Assembly: GCA_947372365.1 (NCBI GenBank)
Contig: CANBTK010000045.1
Location: forward strand, 1-8,777
Length of the DNA stretch: 8,777 nucleotides
Origin: Flavipsychrobacter stenotrophus
Lineage (GTDB): Bacteria > Bacteroidota > Bacteroidia > Chitinophagales > Chitinophagaceae
Direction: 5' to 3'
The notes under the pieces: model-generated
Databases searched by the model: none
What the model was told of the DNA's origin: nothing
What the model saw: only the letters and a program-made list of their open reading frames with translations
Position numbers and translations under genes: made by a program
Shown here: positions 1-6,222 of the stretch, piece by piece
How the letters are laid out: each line of letters opens with the position of its first letter
Position numbering within the stretch: position 1 is the stretch's first letter

Positions 1-354
1 GTGCATATACGCCAGCTTTTTGGCCGATATGTATTTCAGGTAGTCGCTGGTAGCCTGCGTGCCGCCTGCCTGCGCAACCCTTACATTGCTGAATGCCTCA
101 ATAGTATTGGTAGTAATGTTCTGGTAAAGGCTGTCGCAGTACAAGGTGTCGGTACCCTGGTAAAATACGGCGCTATCCAAGAATTTATTTACCTGGCCGG
201 AATCGGTGGTGATATGTATAAACTCCTTTGCGGTAGGGTAAACCGTCATCTTATCAGACGAATCAGCCTTTTGTGCATAGCTGTTAAATGCTGCCAGTAG
301 CAGCACTATGCCCAGGCAATGCCTGTATATGTTATGGTACTTCAGCTTATGCAA
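1..354 (-). CDS. OstA/LptA-like envelope protein, N-terminal part (runs off left edge)
   Basis: This is the 5' part of a gene that reads leftwards out of the window; 118 codons are visible with no stop. Residues 1-28 form a typical Sec signal peptide: basic start, hydrophobic core around residues 13-23, and a likely cut after SYA before QK. Residues 55-108 carry the OstA-like pattern, with QGTDTLYCDSLYQN (66-79) and IEAFSNVRVAQ (85-95). Known members of the OstA/LptA/LptD N-terminal family form a beta-jellyroll and carry lipopolysaccharide across the periplasm; Bacteroidota have large OstA-like proteins near MCE genes. The gene follows the MlaD-like gene in the same frame, about 30 nt after its stop, so they probably share a transcript. 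The start is uncertain. No ATG lies before residue 36, so I placed it at a TTG (352-354) because that gives a normal signal peptide. An ATG that overlaps the upstream stop (383-385) is in another frame and ends after 12 codons. Confidence 0.8.
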   Translation of the reverse strand, partial: MHKLKYHNIYRHCLGIVLLLAAFNSYAQKADSSDKMTVYPTAKEFIHITTDSGQVNKFLDSAVFYQGTDTLYCDSLYQNITTNTIEAFSNVRVAQAGGTQATSDYLKYISAKKLAYMH

Positions 355-384
355 AACCTTCGCTAGTATGGTTTGTGGTGGGCA

Positions 385-1329
385 TTATTTTTTCTTTTTG
401 CCAAAGACACTGATATTCACATACCTCGATGGGTGCTCTTTAAGGTCGGCAAGCAGTTTGTCTAACGACTTCAGCGAACCGTTCATATTGTTGTAGAGGT
501 CTTTGTTATTAACCAGCAACCCCAGTGAGCCTTCATTATTGTTCACCTTGCTGAGTATGCCTTGTAGCTGTGTTACAGAGCCTTGCAAGTCGTTAAAGGT
601 CTTTTGTATATGCGAATTAGCCAGCTGCCCCGAAACACTGTTGAGGTTAGATAGCAGGTGCTTAATAGTATCGTTGTTTTTAGCCAGCGACGTAGTGAAG
701 CTATTGGTATTGTGCACAATGCTTTTTATCTCATCATTTTCAGCTGCAAGGCCATTGGTTAGTTTTGCGAGGTTATCGGCAGTGGAGTTAATTGATTTAA
801 GGGTGGCGGTAATTGTTTGCCTGTTTTCGGCATTCGTAAGCAATGTTACGCCCGCAATAACCGTATCTAAAGCGGCAACCGTTTTACGCAGCCCCTTCAT
901 AAGTGGCGAAATCTGGTCGCTCATATTGTCCATAAGGCTGGCTTCGGCAGCGCTGGGTATCTCTGATTCTGGTGCAAAAGCATCAGGCCCGTTGCCCATG
1001 TCCAGGCGTACCATTTTAGTGCCCAATAGGCCATCGGAAGTTATAACAGCAACTGTGCCTTTAGGTATGGCTGTGCTTTTCTGCACCAGGAAGGTAACTT
1101 TTACACCTTTGCCGGGTACCAGCTCCAGTGCGGACACATGGCCCACATTAAGCCCGTGCACTTCAACCGTCGATGCAGTAAGCAAGCCGCCAACTGACTC
1201 GTAATAAGCATAGTACTGCCTGTTGTTAGAAAACAGGTCGGCACCCTTAAGGAAATAAAAGCCAGTGAATAATACTATGAGCGAGACAGCCACCAATAAA
1301 CCCGTCCTCACTTCTTTCGAAATATGCAT
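385..1329 (-). CDS. MCE/MlaD-family lipid transport protein
   Basis: The product has 314 residues from the chosen start. Residues 1-8 are cytoplasmic, residues 9-27 form one membrane helix, and an MCE (MlaD) domain covers about residues 37-115, with the family signatures ESVGGLLTASTVEVHGLNVG and ITSDGLLGTKMVRLD. About 190 mostly helical, Asn/Ser-rich residues follow, and the protein ends in FGKKKK. MCE proteins form hexameric rings or tubes in the periplasm and move phospholipids between the membranes, usually with an MlaE permease and MlaF ATPase, which are not in this window. An ATG 13 codons upstream (1368) would add a second hydrophobic stretch. I prefer the ATG at 1329 because homologues begin with a short sequence like MHISKEVRTGLL and because a -7-like box (1348-1355) lies inside the longer version. 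The OstA-like gene follows downstream, which supports an outer-membrane lipid role. The substrate cannot be read from sequence. Confidence 0.9.
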   Translation of the reverse strand: MHISKEVRTGLLVAVSLIVLFTGFYFLKGADLFSNNRQYYAYYESVGGLLTASTVEVHGLNVGHVSALELVPGKGVKVTFLVQKSTAIPKGTVAVITSDGLLGTKMVRLDMGNGPDAFAPESEIPSAAEASLMDNMSDQISPLMKGLRKTVAALDTVIAGVTLLTNAENRQTITATLKSINSTADNLAKLTNGLAAENDEIKSIVHNTNSFTTSLAKNNDTIKHLLSNLNSVSGQLANSHIQKTFNDLQGSVTQLQGILSKVNNNEGSLGLLVNNKDLYNNMNGSLKSLDKLLADLKEHPSRYVNISVFGKKKK

Positions 1330-1347
1330 AATAGATTTTAAGAGCCA

Positions 1348-1355
1348 CAAAAATA
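1348..1355 (-). promoter_or_regulatory. Possible -7 element before the MlaD-like gene
   Basis: On the minus strand this reads TATTTTTG, which matches the Bacteroidota -7 consensus TAnnTTTG and ends 18 nt before the ATG at 1329. I see no good -33 TTTG at the usual spacing. The gene could also be read from the FeoA promoter across the 143-nt gap. Confidence 0.4.
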
Positions 1356-1472
1356 ATGCCATTAGCATTATAAACAGGCAATGGATAAAAAATGATGTTA
1401 ATGTAATGACAAATTATTGCGATTTTTTGCCAAAAGCGGGTTGGGGTGATGTGAAAATGCCTTTTTGTGTGC

Positions 1473-1721
1473 TTATTCGGTGATGGTGACCCATATTTTG
1501 TCAGCATCTTTTTTGCGCAGGCTGAGGTAGTAACCTGCAATCTGGATAGCCAGTGGGTCGCCCATTGGTGCAATCATTTGTACCCATACCGGCTCGCCGG
1601 GTATACAGCCCATTTCCATTAATGTAAGCTGAAAGCCGCTTTCTTCATGGCTTTTTATTACAGCCTTGGTACCAGCGGTTAACTGCGACAAACGGATTAC
1701 CTTTCCTTCCTGCGCTATCAT
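1473..1721 (-). CDS. FeoA-family small SH3-like protein
   Basis: The product has 82 residues, the normal size for a stand-alone FeoA domain. It shows the family pattern: a start with LSQLTAGTKAVI (11-22), the core LTLMEMGCIPGEPV (32-45), then APMGDPLAIQIAGYYLSLRKKDA, which ends the SH3-like beta barrel. FeoA is a cytoplasmic partner of the ferrous iron transporter FeoB; the same fold is the C-terminal domain of DtxR/MntR regulators. No feoB lies in this window. The upstream side is a gene of unknown function ending at 1821 and the downstream gene is MlaD-like, so this is an orphan copy here. A well-formed -7 element sits just before the start. It could be a FeoA acting on a distant FeoB or a FeoA-like adaptor with another role. 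The family call is secure and the role is not. Confidence 0.88.
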   Translation of the reverse strand: MIAQEGKVIRLSQLTAGTKAVIKSHEESGFQLTLMEMGCIPGEPVWVQMIAPMGDPLAIQIAGYYLSLRKKDADKIWVTITE

Positions 1722-1726
1722 TGGTG

Positions 1727-1734
1727 CAAAGTTA
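1727..1734 (-). promoter_or_regulatory. -7 element of the FeoA-like gene
   Basis: The minus strand reads TAACTTTG, an exact match to TAnnTTTG, ending 5 nt before the ATG at 1721. This arrangement, with -7 box, GCA and a start within a few bases, is common in Bacteroidota and implies a very short or absent leader. No TTTG lies at the expected -33 distance; the nearest is 27 nt away. Confidence 0.6.
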
Positions 1735-1820
1735 GTGAAGATGCAGCAGATATGGCGGCTACAAAGCGTAGCGCCCGTTCGTTAGCCGATGAAGCCCTAT
1801 CGCAGCCGGGCGGCACCAGA

Positions 1821-2213
1821 TTAGCGGGATACTATAAAAAATACAACTGTGAAATAAGCCCAGAGCAGCGAAAACAATATATGTATGCCGGTTTCCAGCT
1901 TTTTGCCCATCCACAGGCGGGGCGAATACCAGAAAAACTGCACCAGAAGCCTTAAGCCCCAGAAAATAGCCAGCATCAGCGAAAGCTTGTGCCCAAGTGT
2001 GGTGCCCATTAGTTCGGTAGCCGATGTAAGGCATAACAGCCCCATGGCAAAAACTACGAAGGCAATGAAAAACGTGTGCACCTGCATCATTTGCCGGTTA
2101 AGCAGGGTTAGGCTGCTGAGTGCCTGCCGCCACTTGAAATGCCGTGGGAAGGCAATGTGCGACAGCGCGAGTGCTATAAGCACCCAGCCTATTATTTTAA
2201 GGTGCAGGAGCAT
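1821..2213 (-). CDS. Uncharacterised four-helix membrane protein
   Basis: The product has 130 residues from the ATG at 2213. Four hydrophobic segments lie at about 5-20, 45-65, 75-95 and 107-128. Polar marks in and between them include SHIAFPRHFKW (18-28), LNRQMMQVH (38-46) and a conserved-looking FWGLRLLVQFF block before helix 4. I do not recognise a named Pfam family, and nothing shows catalysis or metal binding with certainty, although His19, His25 and His46 fall in likely interfacial positions. The start overlaps the last 17 nt of the methyltransferase gene, which points to translational coupling. A longer reading from 2261 would add 16 residues and a 65-nt overlap, so I prefer the shorter one. 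It is the last gene of the four-gene leftward unit and probably works with the other membrane proteins there. Confidence 0.75.
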   Translation of the reverse strand: MLLHLKIIGWVLIALALSHIAFPRHFKWRQALSSLTLLNRQMMQVHTFFIAFVVFAMGLLCLTSATELMGTTLGHKLSLMLAIFWGLRLLVQFFWYSPRLWMGKKLETGIHILFSLLWAYFTVVFFIVSR

Positions 2214-2961
2214 ATTTTGAGAGTGTGAAGCTGGTAATAAAAGTAGCAATATTCCGCTCATTAACTATACCGAAGCCGCTGGCAGCAAACGTGCGTACCC
2301 ATGCCCGCCGAGGCAGGAAATGAAAGAAGCCAATGTTGTAGGCAATGAAATTGGGCAGGTTGCGCAAATGTTCGGTTACTATTATTTTGCCATCAGGCTT
2401 TAACACCCTGTGCAGCTCATTGAAGAAAATTGCCCGCTCATGGGCATCCCTTATTTCATGTGCGGCAAGCGTGAGGAAAACTACGTCGGCCGTGGCATCA
2501 GGCAGGGGCAGGTTTGTAGTGCCTGTAGCAACAGTGCCCGGGAAAGGAGGGTAGGCCTTCCTTGCCCTTTTTATGGAAATTTCGGTATGCTTTACAGGGT
2601 TGTAGCAATCGAAAACATGCAGTGCTGCACCGGGATATTTGTTTTGCAGGAGTGCGCTGGTTTCGTCAAAGCCAGCATGTATGTTGATGAGGGTGCTATC
2701 GGAGGCAATCCCAGCCTCAGCGAGCCACGCGAAGTTATACAAGCCGGATAAATCATAAACGTAAAGCGATACAAGCAAAGAAAGCAGGGTTGGTGCCAAT
2801 ACAAGCCAGCACAGCAAATGGGCGGAAAAACGGGCTGTGCCAGTAGCATAATTACCAGCAATAATGCCTGTTGATATGGCTGCTGCTGCGAGCACATAAA
2901 AGTGCCTGTTAAACCTGATAATATTGGCTATGCCCTGAAAGGGCTTTCTTAACGGACCCAT
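2197..2961 (-). CDS. Membrane-anchored SAM-methyltransferase-like protein
   Basis: The product has 254 residues. Two membrane helices (about 21-40 and 47-69) precede a class I methyltransferase-like domain (about 88-235). The usual glycine-rich SAM loop is replaced by INIHAGFDETS (92-102). Other landmarks are present: an acidic residue after strand 2 (Asp118 in HVFDCYNP), a strand-4 motif ADVVFLTLAAHEIRD (158-172), and LKPDGKIIVTEH (187-198). The segments HTEISIKRARKAYPP (125-139) and LPNFIAYNIGFFHF (202-215) look family-specific. I chose the ATG at 2961 because AGGA lies 7 nt upstream and it overlaps the DUF2071 stop by 13 nt; the alternative at 2985 is a TTG. The substrate is unknown. The anchor suggests a lipid, quinone or other membrane-associated target, but this is inference, and loss of SAM use is possible given the altered loop. 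Confidence 0.82.
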   Translation of the reverse strand: MGPLRKPFQGIANIIRFNRHFYVLAAAAISTGIIAGNYATGTARFSAHLLCWLVLAPTLLSLLVSLYVYDLSGLYNFAWLAEAGIASDSTLINIHAGFDETSALLQNKYPGAALHVFDCYNPVKHTEISIKRARKAYPPFPGTVATGTTNLPLPDATADVVFLTLAAHEIRDAHERAIFFNELHRVLKPDGKIIVTEHLRNLPNFIAYNIGFFHFLPRRAWVRTFAASGFGIVNERNIATFITSFTLSKYAPAP

Positions 2962-3689
2962 TGTTCTATCCTGCCTTTTTTCCAATAGTACGGAATGTTA
3001 TTTATAATGAACGCGTTGGCAAGCACTGGATTTTTAAGCCCAAGGGCAGCCAGAAATGGGATGTTGTACTCCATAACTTTAACAGGCTGGGGTACCCAGT
3101 TTTCCCTCACGCCCTCAATAATAAGTACTTCTCTTTTAAGCGGGTTATAAGAAAACGTAAATGGCAACGGCCCCGCGAATTTCCGGGCTTCTTTCCAGTC
3201 GGTAAATGGCGAACCGGGGGGCAGCGGGGTTTCTGTGGCCCCGGTTTCGGCCAGTACTTCAAAGCCTGTAGCTGTGGATGCTATTTTTATGGCAGGGCCG
3301 GTGGTGGTGCATGTAATATCGGTAGTGGCATAGTTGTAGTGGGTGAAAATATTGCCCAGCAGCTCCATTTTCCTTTTGTTGGTTTCCGATTTGAGTATGT
3401 ACAGGCCACGCAGCCGCTTGCCCTCGCTGCTGGTGTACCGCACGAAAATGCGGTAGCCTGTTAACAGGAAGCTGTTACCCATAAATTGGGGGAAGCCTTT
3501 TGGCCTCAGGTGCTTTGTTTGCACCATAGCCACTGCCACAAAAGCCCATTCATCATGCAGTAAATCAAGCGACAGGCATTCGGGTATAAGCGGCTCCAGC
3601 TGGCTTTTATGCACAGCGAAAGTAAGTACCAGCGAGCTTTCGAAAAATGCTTCTACGCCAAATGGATGGTTTTTTAAAAACGAAAGCAT
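2949..3689 (-). CDS. DUF2071 family protein
   Basis: The product has 246 residues, a usual length for a DUF2071 (YqjF-like) protein. Family features are the N-terminal block LVLTFAVHKSQLEPLIPECLS (20-40), followed by a short acidic turn and EWAFVAVAMVQTKHLRPKGFP, then GYRIFVRYTSSEGKRLRGLYILKSET, and a C-terminal beta-rich half. The fold is related to acetoacetate decarboxylase-like barrels, and a biochemical function is not established. There is no signal peptide or clear membrane segment, so it is likely cytoplasmic. The start is one nucleotide after the DoxX-like stop (TGATATG), and the end overlaps the methyltransferase start by 13 nt, so it sits in the middle of a tight unit. It may bind a small organic ligand handled by the neighbouring membrane proteins; that is a guess from context. 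Confidence 0.85.
   Translation of the reverse strand: MLSFLKNHPFGVEAFFESSLVLTFAVHKSQLEPLIPECLSLDLLHDEWAFVAVAMVQTKHLRPKGFPQFMGNSFLLTGYRIFVRYTSSEGKRLRGLYILKSETNKRKMELLGNIFTHYNYATTDITCTTTGPAIKIASTATGFEVLAETGATETPLPPGSPFTDWKEARKFAGPLPFTFSYNPLKREVLIIEGVRENWVPQPVKVMEYNIPFLAALGLKNPVLANAFIINNIPYYWKKGRIEQWVR
2969..2972 (-). promoter_or_regulatory. Ribosome binding site deciding the methyltransferase start
   Basis: AGGA on the minus strand, 7 nt before the ATG at 2961 and inside the 3' end of the DUF2071 gene. It favours this ATG over the TTG at 2985. Confidence 0.55.
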
Positions 3690-3690
3690 A

Positions 3691-4092
3691 TCAGGGCGCC
3701 GGGTTTAATTTAGGGTAAAGTACAAAGGTGTTGGCATAAACAGCAACGATAAGTATAGCAGCCAGTATAGCATTAGCGCCGCCAAACAACAGCAGGCTGC
3801 GCGCCATGGTAAATTCTATAGCGTTCATGGTGGCGATAATGGCTATTTGCAGCATCGCATTCAGGCGGGGCTTTATGCCGCTTATAATCCATATAGCCAT
3901 GAGGATTTCCGAAAGCCCTATGAGCTTCGTTAAAGGCGTGGCATACTGTGCGCCCAGTATTCGGGCTACAATTTGCTGGTGCCGGGGCACAAGGTTCAGC
4001 ACTTTGCAGGCCAGCCCGTTAGCCAGCCAGATAAAGGCAATGCAGTAGGTAAGCGCTTTGTGTAAATAAGCATAAGTTGCTTTGGCTGCCAT
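3691..4092 (-). CDS. DoxX-like family membrane protein
   Basis: The product has 133 residues and four predicted membrane helices (about 13-30, 53-71, 80-100 and 104-125). The stretch NGLACKVLNLVPRHQQIVARILG (within 25-47) is the hallmark of the DoxX-like (DoxX_3) family. Proteins of this family are small inner-membrane proteins, often next to, or fused to, short-chain dehydrogenases and DUF2071 proteins; their activity is unproven, although DoxX relatives are linked to quinone or redox chemistry. It is the first gene of the leftward unit and has a good promoter just upstream (TAAATTTG ending 4 nt before the ATG). The next gene starts one base after its stop. Family assignment is firm and function is open. 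Confidence 0.86.
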   Translation of the reverse strand: MAAKATYAYLHKALTYCIAFIWLANGLACKVLNLVPRHQQIVARILGAQYATPLTKLIGLSEILMAIWIISGIKPRLNAMLQIAIIATMNAIEFTMARSLLLFGGANAILAAILIVAVYANTFVLYPKLNPAP

Positions 4093-4096
4093 GGCT

Positions 4097-4125
4097 CAAA
4101 TTTAGCACGAATGTTCGACAGCAAA
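4097..4125 (-). promoter_or_regulatory. Promoter of the DoxX/DUF2071/methyltransferase unit
   Basis: On the minus strand the -7 element TAAATTTG (4097-4104) matches TAnnTTTG exactly, and a TTTG (4122-4125) lies 17 nt upstream, close to the usual -33 spacing. The ATG is 4 nt after the -7 box, so the transcript is expected to have almost no leader. Confidence 0.65.
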
Positions 4126-4143
4126 GAACAGCCAGCCCTTTCT

Positions 4144-4159
4144 AGCATGCCAGTATGCT
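4144..4159. repeat. Short dyad in the divergent control region
   Basis: AGCAT and ATGCT form a perfect 5-bp inverted repeat around a 6-nt centre, between the two divergent promoters and touching the putative -33 region of the lipoprotein gene. It could be an operator, but five-base arms also occur by chance. Confidence 0.25.
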
Positions 4160-4187
4160 TTCGGCTTGGGTATAAATAGTATTTTTG
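4159..4187 (+). promoter_or_regulatory. Promoter of the lipoprotein gene
   Basis: The -7 element TATTTTTG (4180-4187) matches TAnnTTTG and lies 16 nt before the ATG at 4204. A TTTC (4159-4162), one base off the -33 TTTG, is 17 nt upstream, the same spacing as in the divergent promoter. The ribD operon may be partly read from here. Confidence 0.55.
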
Positions 4188-4203
4188 GCGCTATTTCAAT
4201 GTT

Positions 4204-5046
4204 ATGGCTATTTCAATAAATAAATTATCGGTGTTGGCTGGGTTGGCTGCCAGCATACTGGCTTTTGCATCTTGCGGCCCTAACACCACTGGTGGCAATG
4301 CCCCGAAGAGCGAAAAGGTGGACTCCTTTGCGGCATTCAGGGCCTTATTTAACGGTACATGGGTGCAAACGTCTTATTTTGAAGATGTGGCGAAAACGAA
4401 GTCGCCCTGCCAATCGCAAAACAAAGTTGCCCTAGTAATAGCCTTTCAATTCAGCTCGCCTGAAATGCATGGCGATAGCACGGAAGTAGGCGGCGTTGGC
4501 ATACACGAGGGTGCTACCTTTTATGTATACTTCAGGCCGGGTTTTACGGCCACTTCGCTGCCCACCAACATTACTGGTTTTGATACAGTTAAAATGTATT
4601 ACGAGCTGGGCTATGAGGTGGCAGGCCGCGATACAATGCTGTCTATTATCCAGTATAATGCTGAAAAGAAGCAGGTAGGCAAGGAAATGTATGCAAGGGC
4701 AAAGGGCGAGCCAGTAGCGGCGTTTAACACCCTGCTGAACAAAAAACTGTTTTCGGGCACTTATAAGTATGCCGATTCGGTGGGCCATCCGCAGAAGGCG
4801 ACATTTACCGATGATGGCAAGGTAACCGGGTTTAACGGGCACAACGGATATTCTGTCAGTTCCGACTTTATAGCGGGGCCTGAAAATAACCTGGACGAAA
4901 TTATAATGGACAACTATACCAAGGCCCGCAGGGAATATACCTACGTGATAAAAGGCGACACGCTTTGCCTGTATGACACCCGGGAGAGCAAGGACGGGCT
5001 TCTGTTAGAGCGTACCCGCCTCAGGTACAAACTCATTAAGCAGTAG
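4204..5046 (+). CDS. Uncharacterised lipoprotein with two similar beta-rich halves
   Basis: The product has 280 residues. Residues 1-23 are a lipoprotein signal peptide ending in a lipobox (FASC), so Cys24 should be lipidated; the following CGPNTTGG stretch lacks acidic residues at +2/+3, so surface export cannot be judged. The mature part seems to have two related halves. One starts at ALFNGTWVQTSYFED (about 47) and the other at KLFSGTYKYADS (about 181). Each begins with an (L)FxGT(W/Y) motif followed by alternating strands, as in lipocalin-like domains. No enzymatic motif is visible. The gene has its own promoter and is divergent from the DoxX-like unit. It precedes ribD by 57 nt on the same strand, without clear functional linkage. 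I cannot name a family with confidence; a ligand-binding or structural envelope role is inference. Confidence 0.85.
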   Translation: MAISINKLSVLAGLAASILAFASCGPNTTGGNAPKSEKVDSFAAFRALFNGTWVQTSYFEDVAKTKSPCQSQNKVALVIAFQFSSPEMHGDSTEVGGVGIHEGATFYVYFRPGFTATSLPTNITGFDTVKMYYELGYEVAGRDTMLSIIQYNAEKKQVGKEMYARAKGEPVAAFNTLLNKKLFSGTYKYADSVGHPQKATFTDDGKVTGFNGHNGYSVSSDFIAGPENNLDEIIMDNYTKARREYTYVIKGDTLCLYDTRESKDGLLLERTRLRYKLIKQ

Positions 5047-5087
5047 CCGCAAGTTGTGGCATATTAAATCCCCTGCTATTTTATCCT

Positions 5088-5095
5088 TAATTTCG
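5088..5095 (+). promoter_or_regulatory. Possible -7 element before ribD
   Basis: TAATTTCG differs from TAnnTTTG at one fixed base and ends 8 nt before the ribD ATG. No -33 TTTG is visible at the right distance. The 57-nt gap is too short for an FMN riboswitch, and none is seen. Confidence 0.35.
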
Positions 5096-5103
5096 CGCCC
5101 TGT

Positions 5104-6174
5104 ATGTACGATGCCTTATTCATGAAACGTTGCTTTGAACTCGCGCAGAAAGGGAAGGGGCAAACTGCACCTAACCCTATGGTGGGGGCTTTGCTCGTGC
5201 ATAATGGGCGGGTGATAGGGGAGGGCTGGCACCATAAGTATGGTGAAGCCCATGCTGAAGTAGATTGCCTGGGCAGCGTGGCAGATAGCGACAGGCACCT
5301 GGTACCGGAAAGCACTATGTATGTAACCCTGGAACCCTGCGCCCACCATGGCAAAACACCGCCTTGCGCCCACAGGCTGGTGCAGGAAGGCATAAAAAAA
5401 GTAGTGGTAGCCAATAACGACCCTTTTGAGCAAGTGGCGGGGCGTGGCTTTGAAATACTAAGGCAGGCGGGCATAACTGTAGCAACAGGCCTGGGCGAGG
5501 CGGAAGGGCTTTGGGTAAACCGCAGGTTCTTTTGCTACCATAAGCAGCAACGCCCCTACATTATACTTAAATGGGCACAAACCGAAGATGGGTATATTGC
5601 CCCGGCTGATATGGGGAGGTTCCAGATAACTAATAGCTACAGCCAGCAGATGGTGCATAAGTGGCGTACCGAAGAGGGGGCAATAATGGTAGGTACTACG
5701 ACTGCACTAAACGATAACCCGCAGCTTACGGCCAGGCTATGGCAGGGCAGCCAGCCCCTGAGGGTAGTGCTGGACAGGCAGCTAAGGGTGCCTGCAGCCA
5801 ATGCTATATTTGACGCTGCTGCGCCTACATGGGTGTTTAATGAAACGAAGCATGAAGCCGGGGGAAATGTGGAATGGGTGAAGGCGGCATTTGGCAGTAC
5901 TTTGCTCGATGAAGTTTTGGGGCGGCTGTACGATAATAAAATTTTGTCGCTGATAGTAGAGGGCGGCGCACAGCTACTGGATAGTTTTATAAGCCAGGGC
6001 TTGTGGGACGAAGCCCGCGTATTTACAGGGGATAAGTTATTGAAGTATGGTATAAATGCGCCAAAGCTGGAACATAGCGGTAAGGCGTTTTCTACACAAC
6101 TGGGCAATGACAGGCTGGCCGTGTATGTAAACGGCAGCAGCCAATACCCCTATGTAAATGGCATGGGGCTGTAA
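5104..6174 (+). CDS. ribD: Bifunctional riboflavin deaminase/reductase RibD
   Basis: The product has 356 residues, the normal RibD size. Steps two and three of riboflavin synthesis are fused here: deamination of the diaminopyrimidinone product of GTP cyclohydrolase II, then NADPH-dependent reduction of the ribosyl side chain. The deaminase domain (about 1-145) has APNPMVGALLVHNG (22-35), the zinc/catalytic HAE motif (His50, Glu52) and the PCAHHGKTPPC motif with zinc ligands Cys79 and Cys88. The reductase domain (about 150-350) shows RPYIILKWAQTEDGYIA, the segment from IMVGTTTALNDNPQLT, and LIVEGGAQLLDSFI. All key residues are in place, so it should be active in the cytoplasm. It opens a closely packed gene group with a transporter, a YigZ protein and QueG, an arrangement like ribD neighbourhoods in other Bacteroidota. 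Other rib genes are not in the window. Confidence 0.96.
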   Translation: MYDALFMKRCFELAQKGKGQTAPNPMVGALLVHNGRVIGEGWHHKYGEAHAEVDCLGSVADSDRHLVPESTMYVTLEPCAHHGKTPPCAHRLVQEGIKKVVVANNDPFEQVAGRGFEILRQAGITVATGLGEAEGLWVNRRFFCYHKQQRPYIILKWAQTEDGYIAPADMGRFQITNSYSQQMVHKWRTEEGAIMVGTTTALNDNPQLTARLWQGSQPLRVVLDRQLRVPAANAIFDAAAPTWVFNETKHEAGGNVEWVKAAFGSTLLDEVLGRLYDNKILSLIVEGGAQLLDSFISQGLWDEARVFTGDKLLKYGINAPKLEHSGKAFSTQLGNDRLAVYVNGSSQYPYVNGMGL

Positions 6175-6185
6175 GGCGGCAAATT

Positions 6186-6191
6186 GGGGGG
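6186..6191 (+). promoter_or_regulatory. Strong G-rich ribosome binding site of the leader ORF
   Basis: Six consecutive G bases lie 7 nt before an ATG at 6199. The run can pair with the CCUCC of 16S rRNA. It is notable because most starts in this window lack a Shine-Dalgarno site. Confidence 0.4.
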
Positions 6192-6198
6192 ATTTTAA

Positions 6199-6222
6199 AT
6201 GATTTTTAGACAACAAGGCTGA
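6199..6222 (+). CDS. Possible 7-codon leader ORF coupled to the transporter
   Basis: The ORF encodes MIFRQQG and stops at TGA. Its last base is the first base of the transporter ATG (TGATG). With the G-rich site before it, ribosomes could load here, terminate and restart on the transporter gene. There is no amino-acid run that would suggest classic attenuation. It could be a chance ORF; only its position and the strong ribosome site support it. Confidence 0.3.
   Translation: MIFRQQG

Noticed and set aside
1..300. Plus-strand frame beginning with GTG at the window edge
   Set aside because: The opposite strand encodes a signal peptide and OstA-like pattern in the same stretch, which explains the sequence better.
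503..1204. Plus-strand 233-residue open frame
   Set aside because: It lies wholly opposite the MlaD-like gene, whose MCE motifs are clear; the antisense product is Ser/Leu/Val-rich with no recognisable domain.
1758..1772. GCTAC/GTAGC hairpin as a terminator
   Set aside because: It has only a 5-bp stem with a 5-nt loop and no T-tract on either strand.
1772..1812. CGCCCG/CGGGCG inverted repeat
   Set aside because: The 29-nt loop and short arms make a stable terminator unlikely; no T-tract follows.
1752..1955. Plus-strand 67-residue frame
   Set aside because: It overlaps the 3' end of the four-helix membrane protein gene, lacks a promoter and changes character where the overlap starts.
2961..3464. 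Plus-strand 167-residue open frame
   Set aside because: It is antisense to the DUF2071 gene, with odd Gly/Arg/Cys-rich composition and no motif.
5394..5400. Run of seven A bases in ribD as a slippage site
   Set aside because: It encodes Lys-Lys in a normal position, and the frame is intact on both sides with no alternative product.
5637..6107. Minus-strand 156-residue frame
   Set aside because: It is a shadow of the RibD reductase domain.
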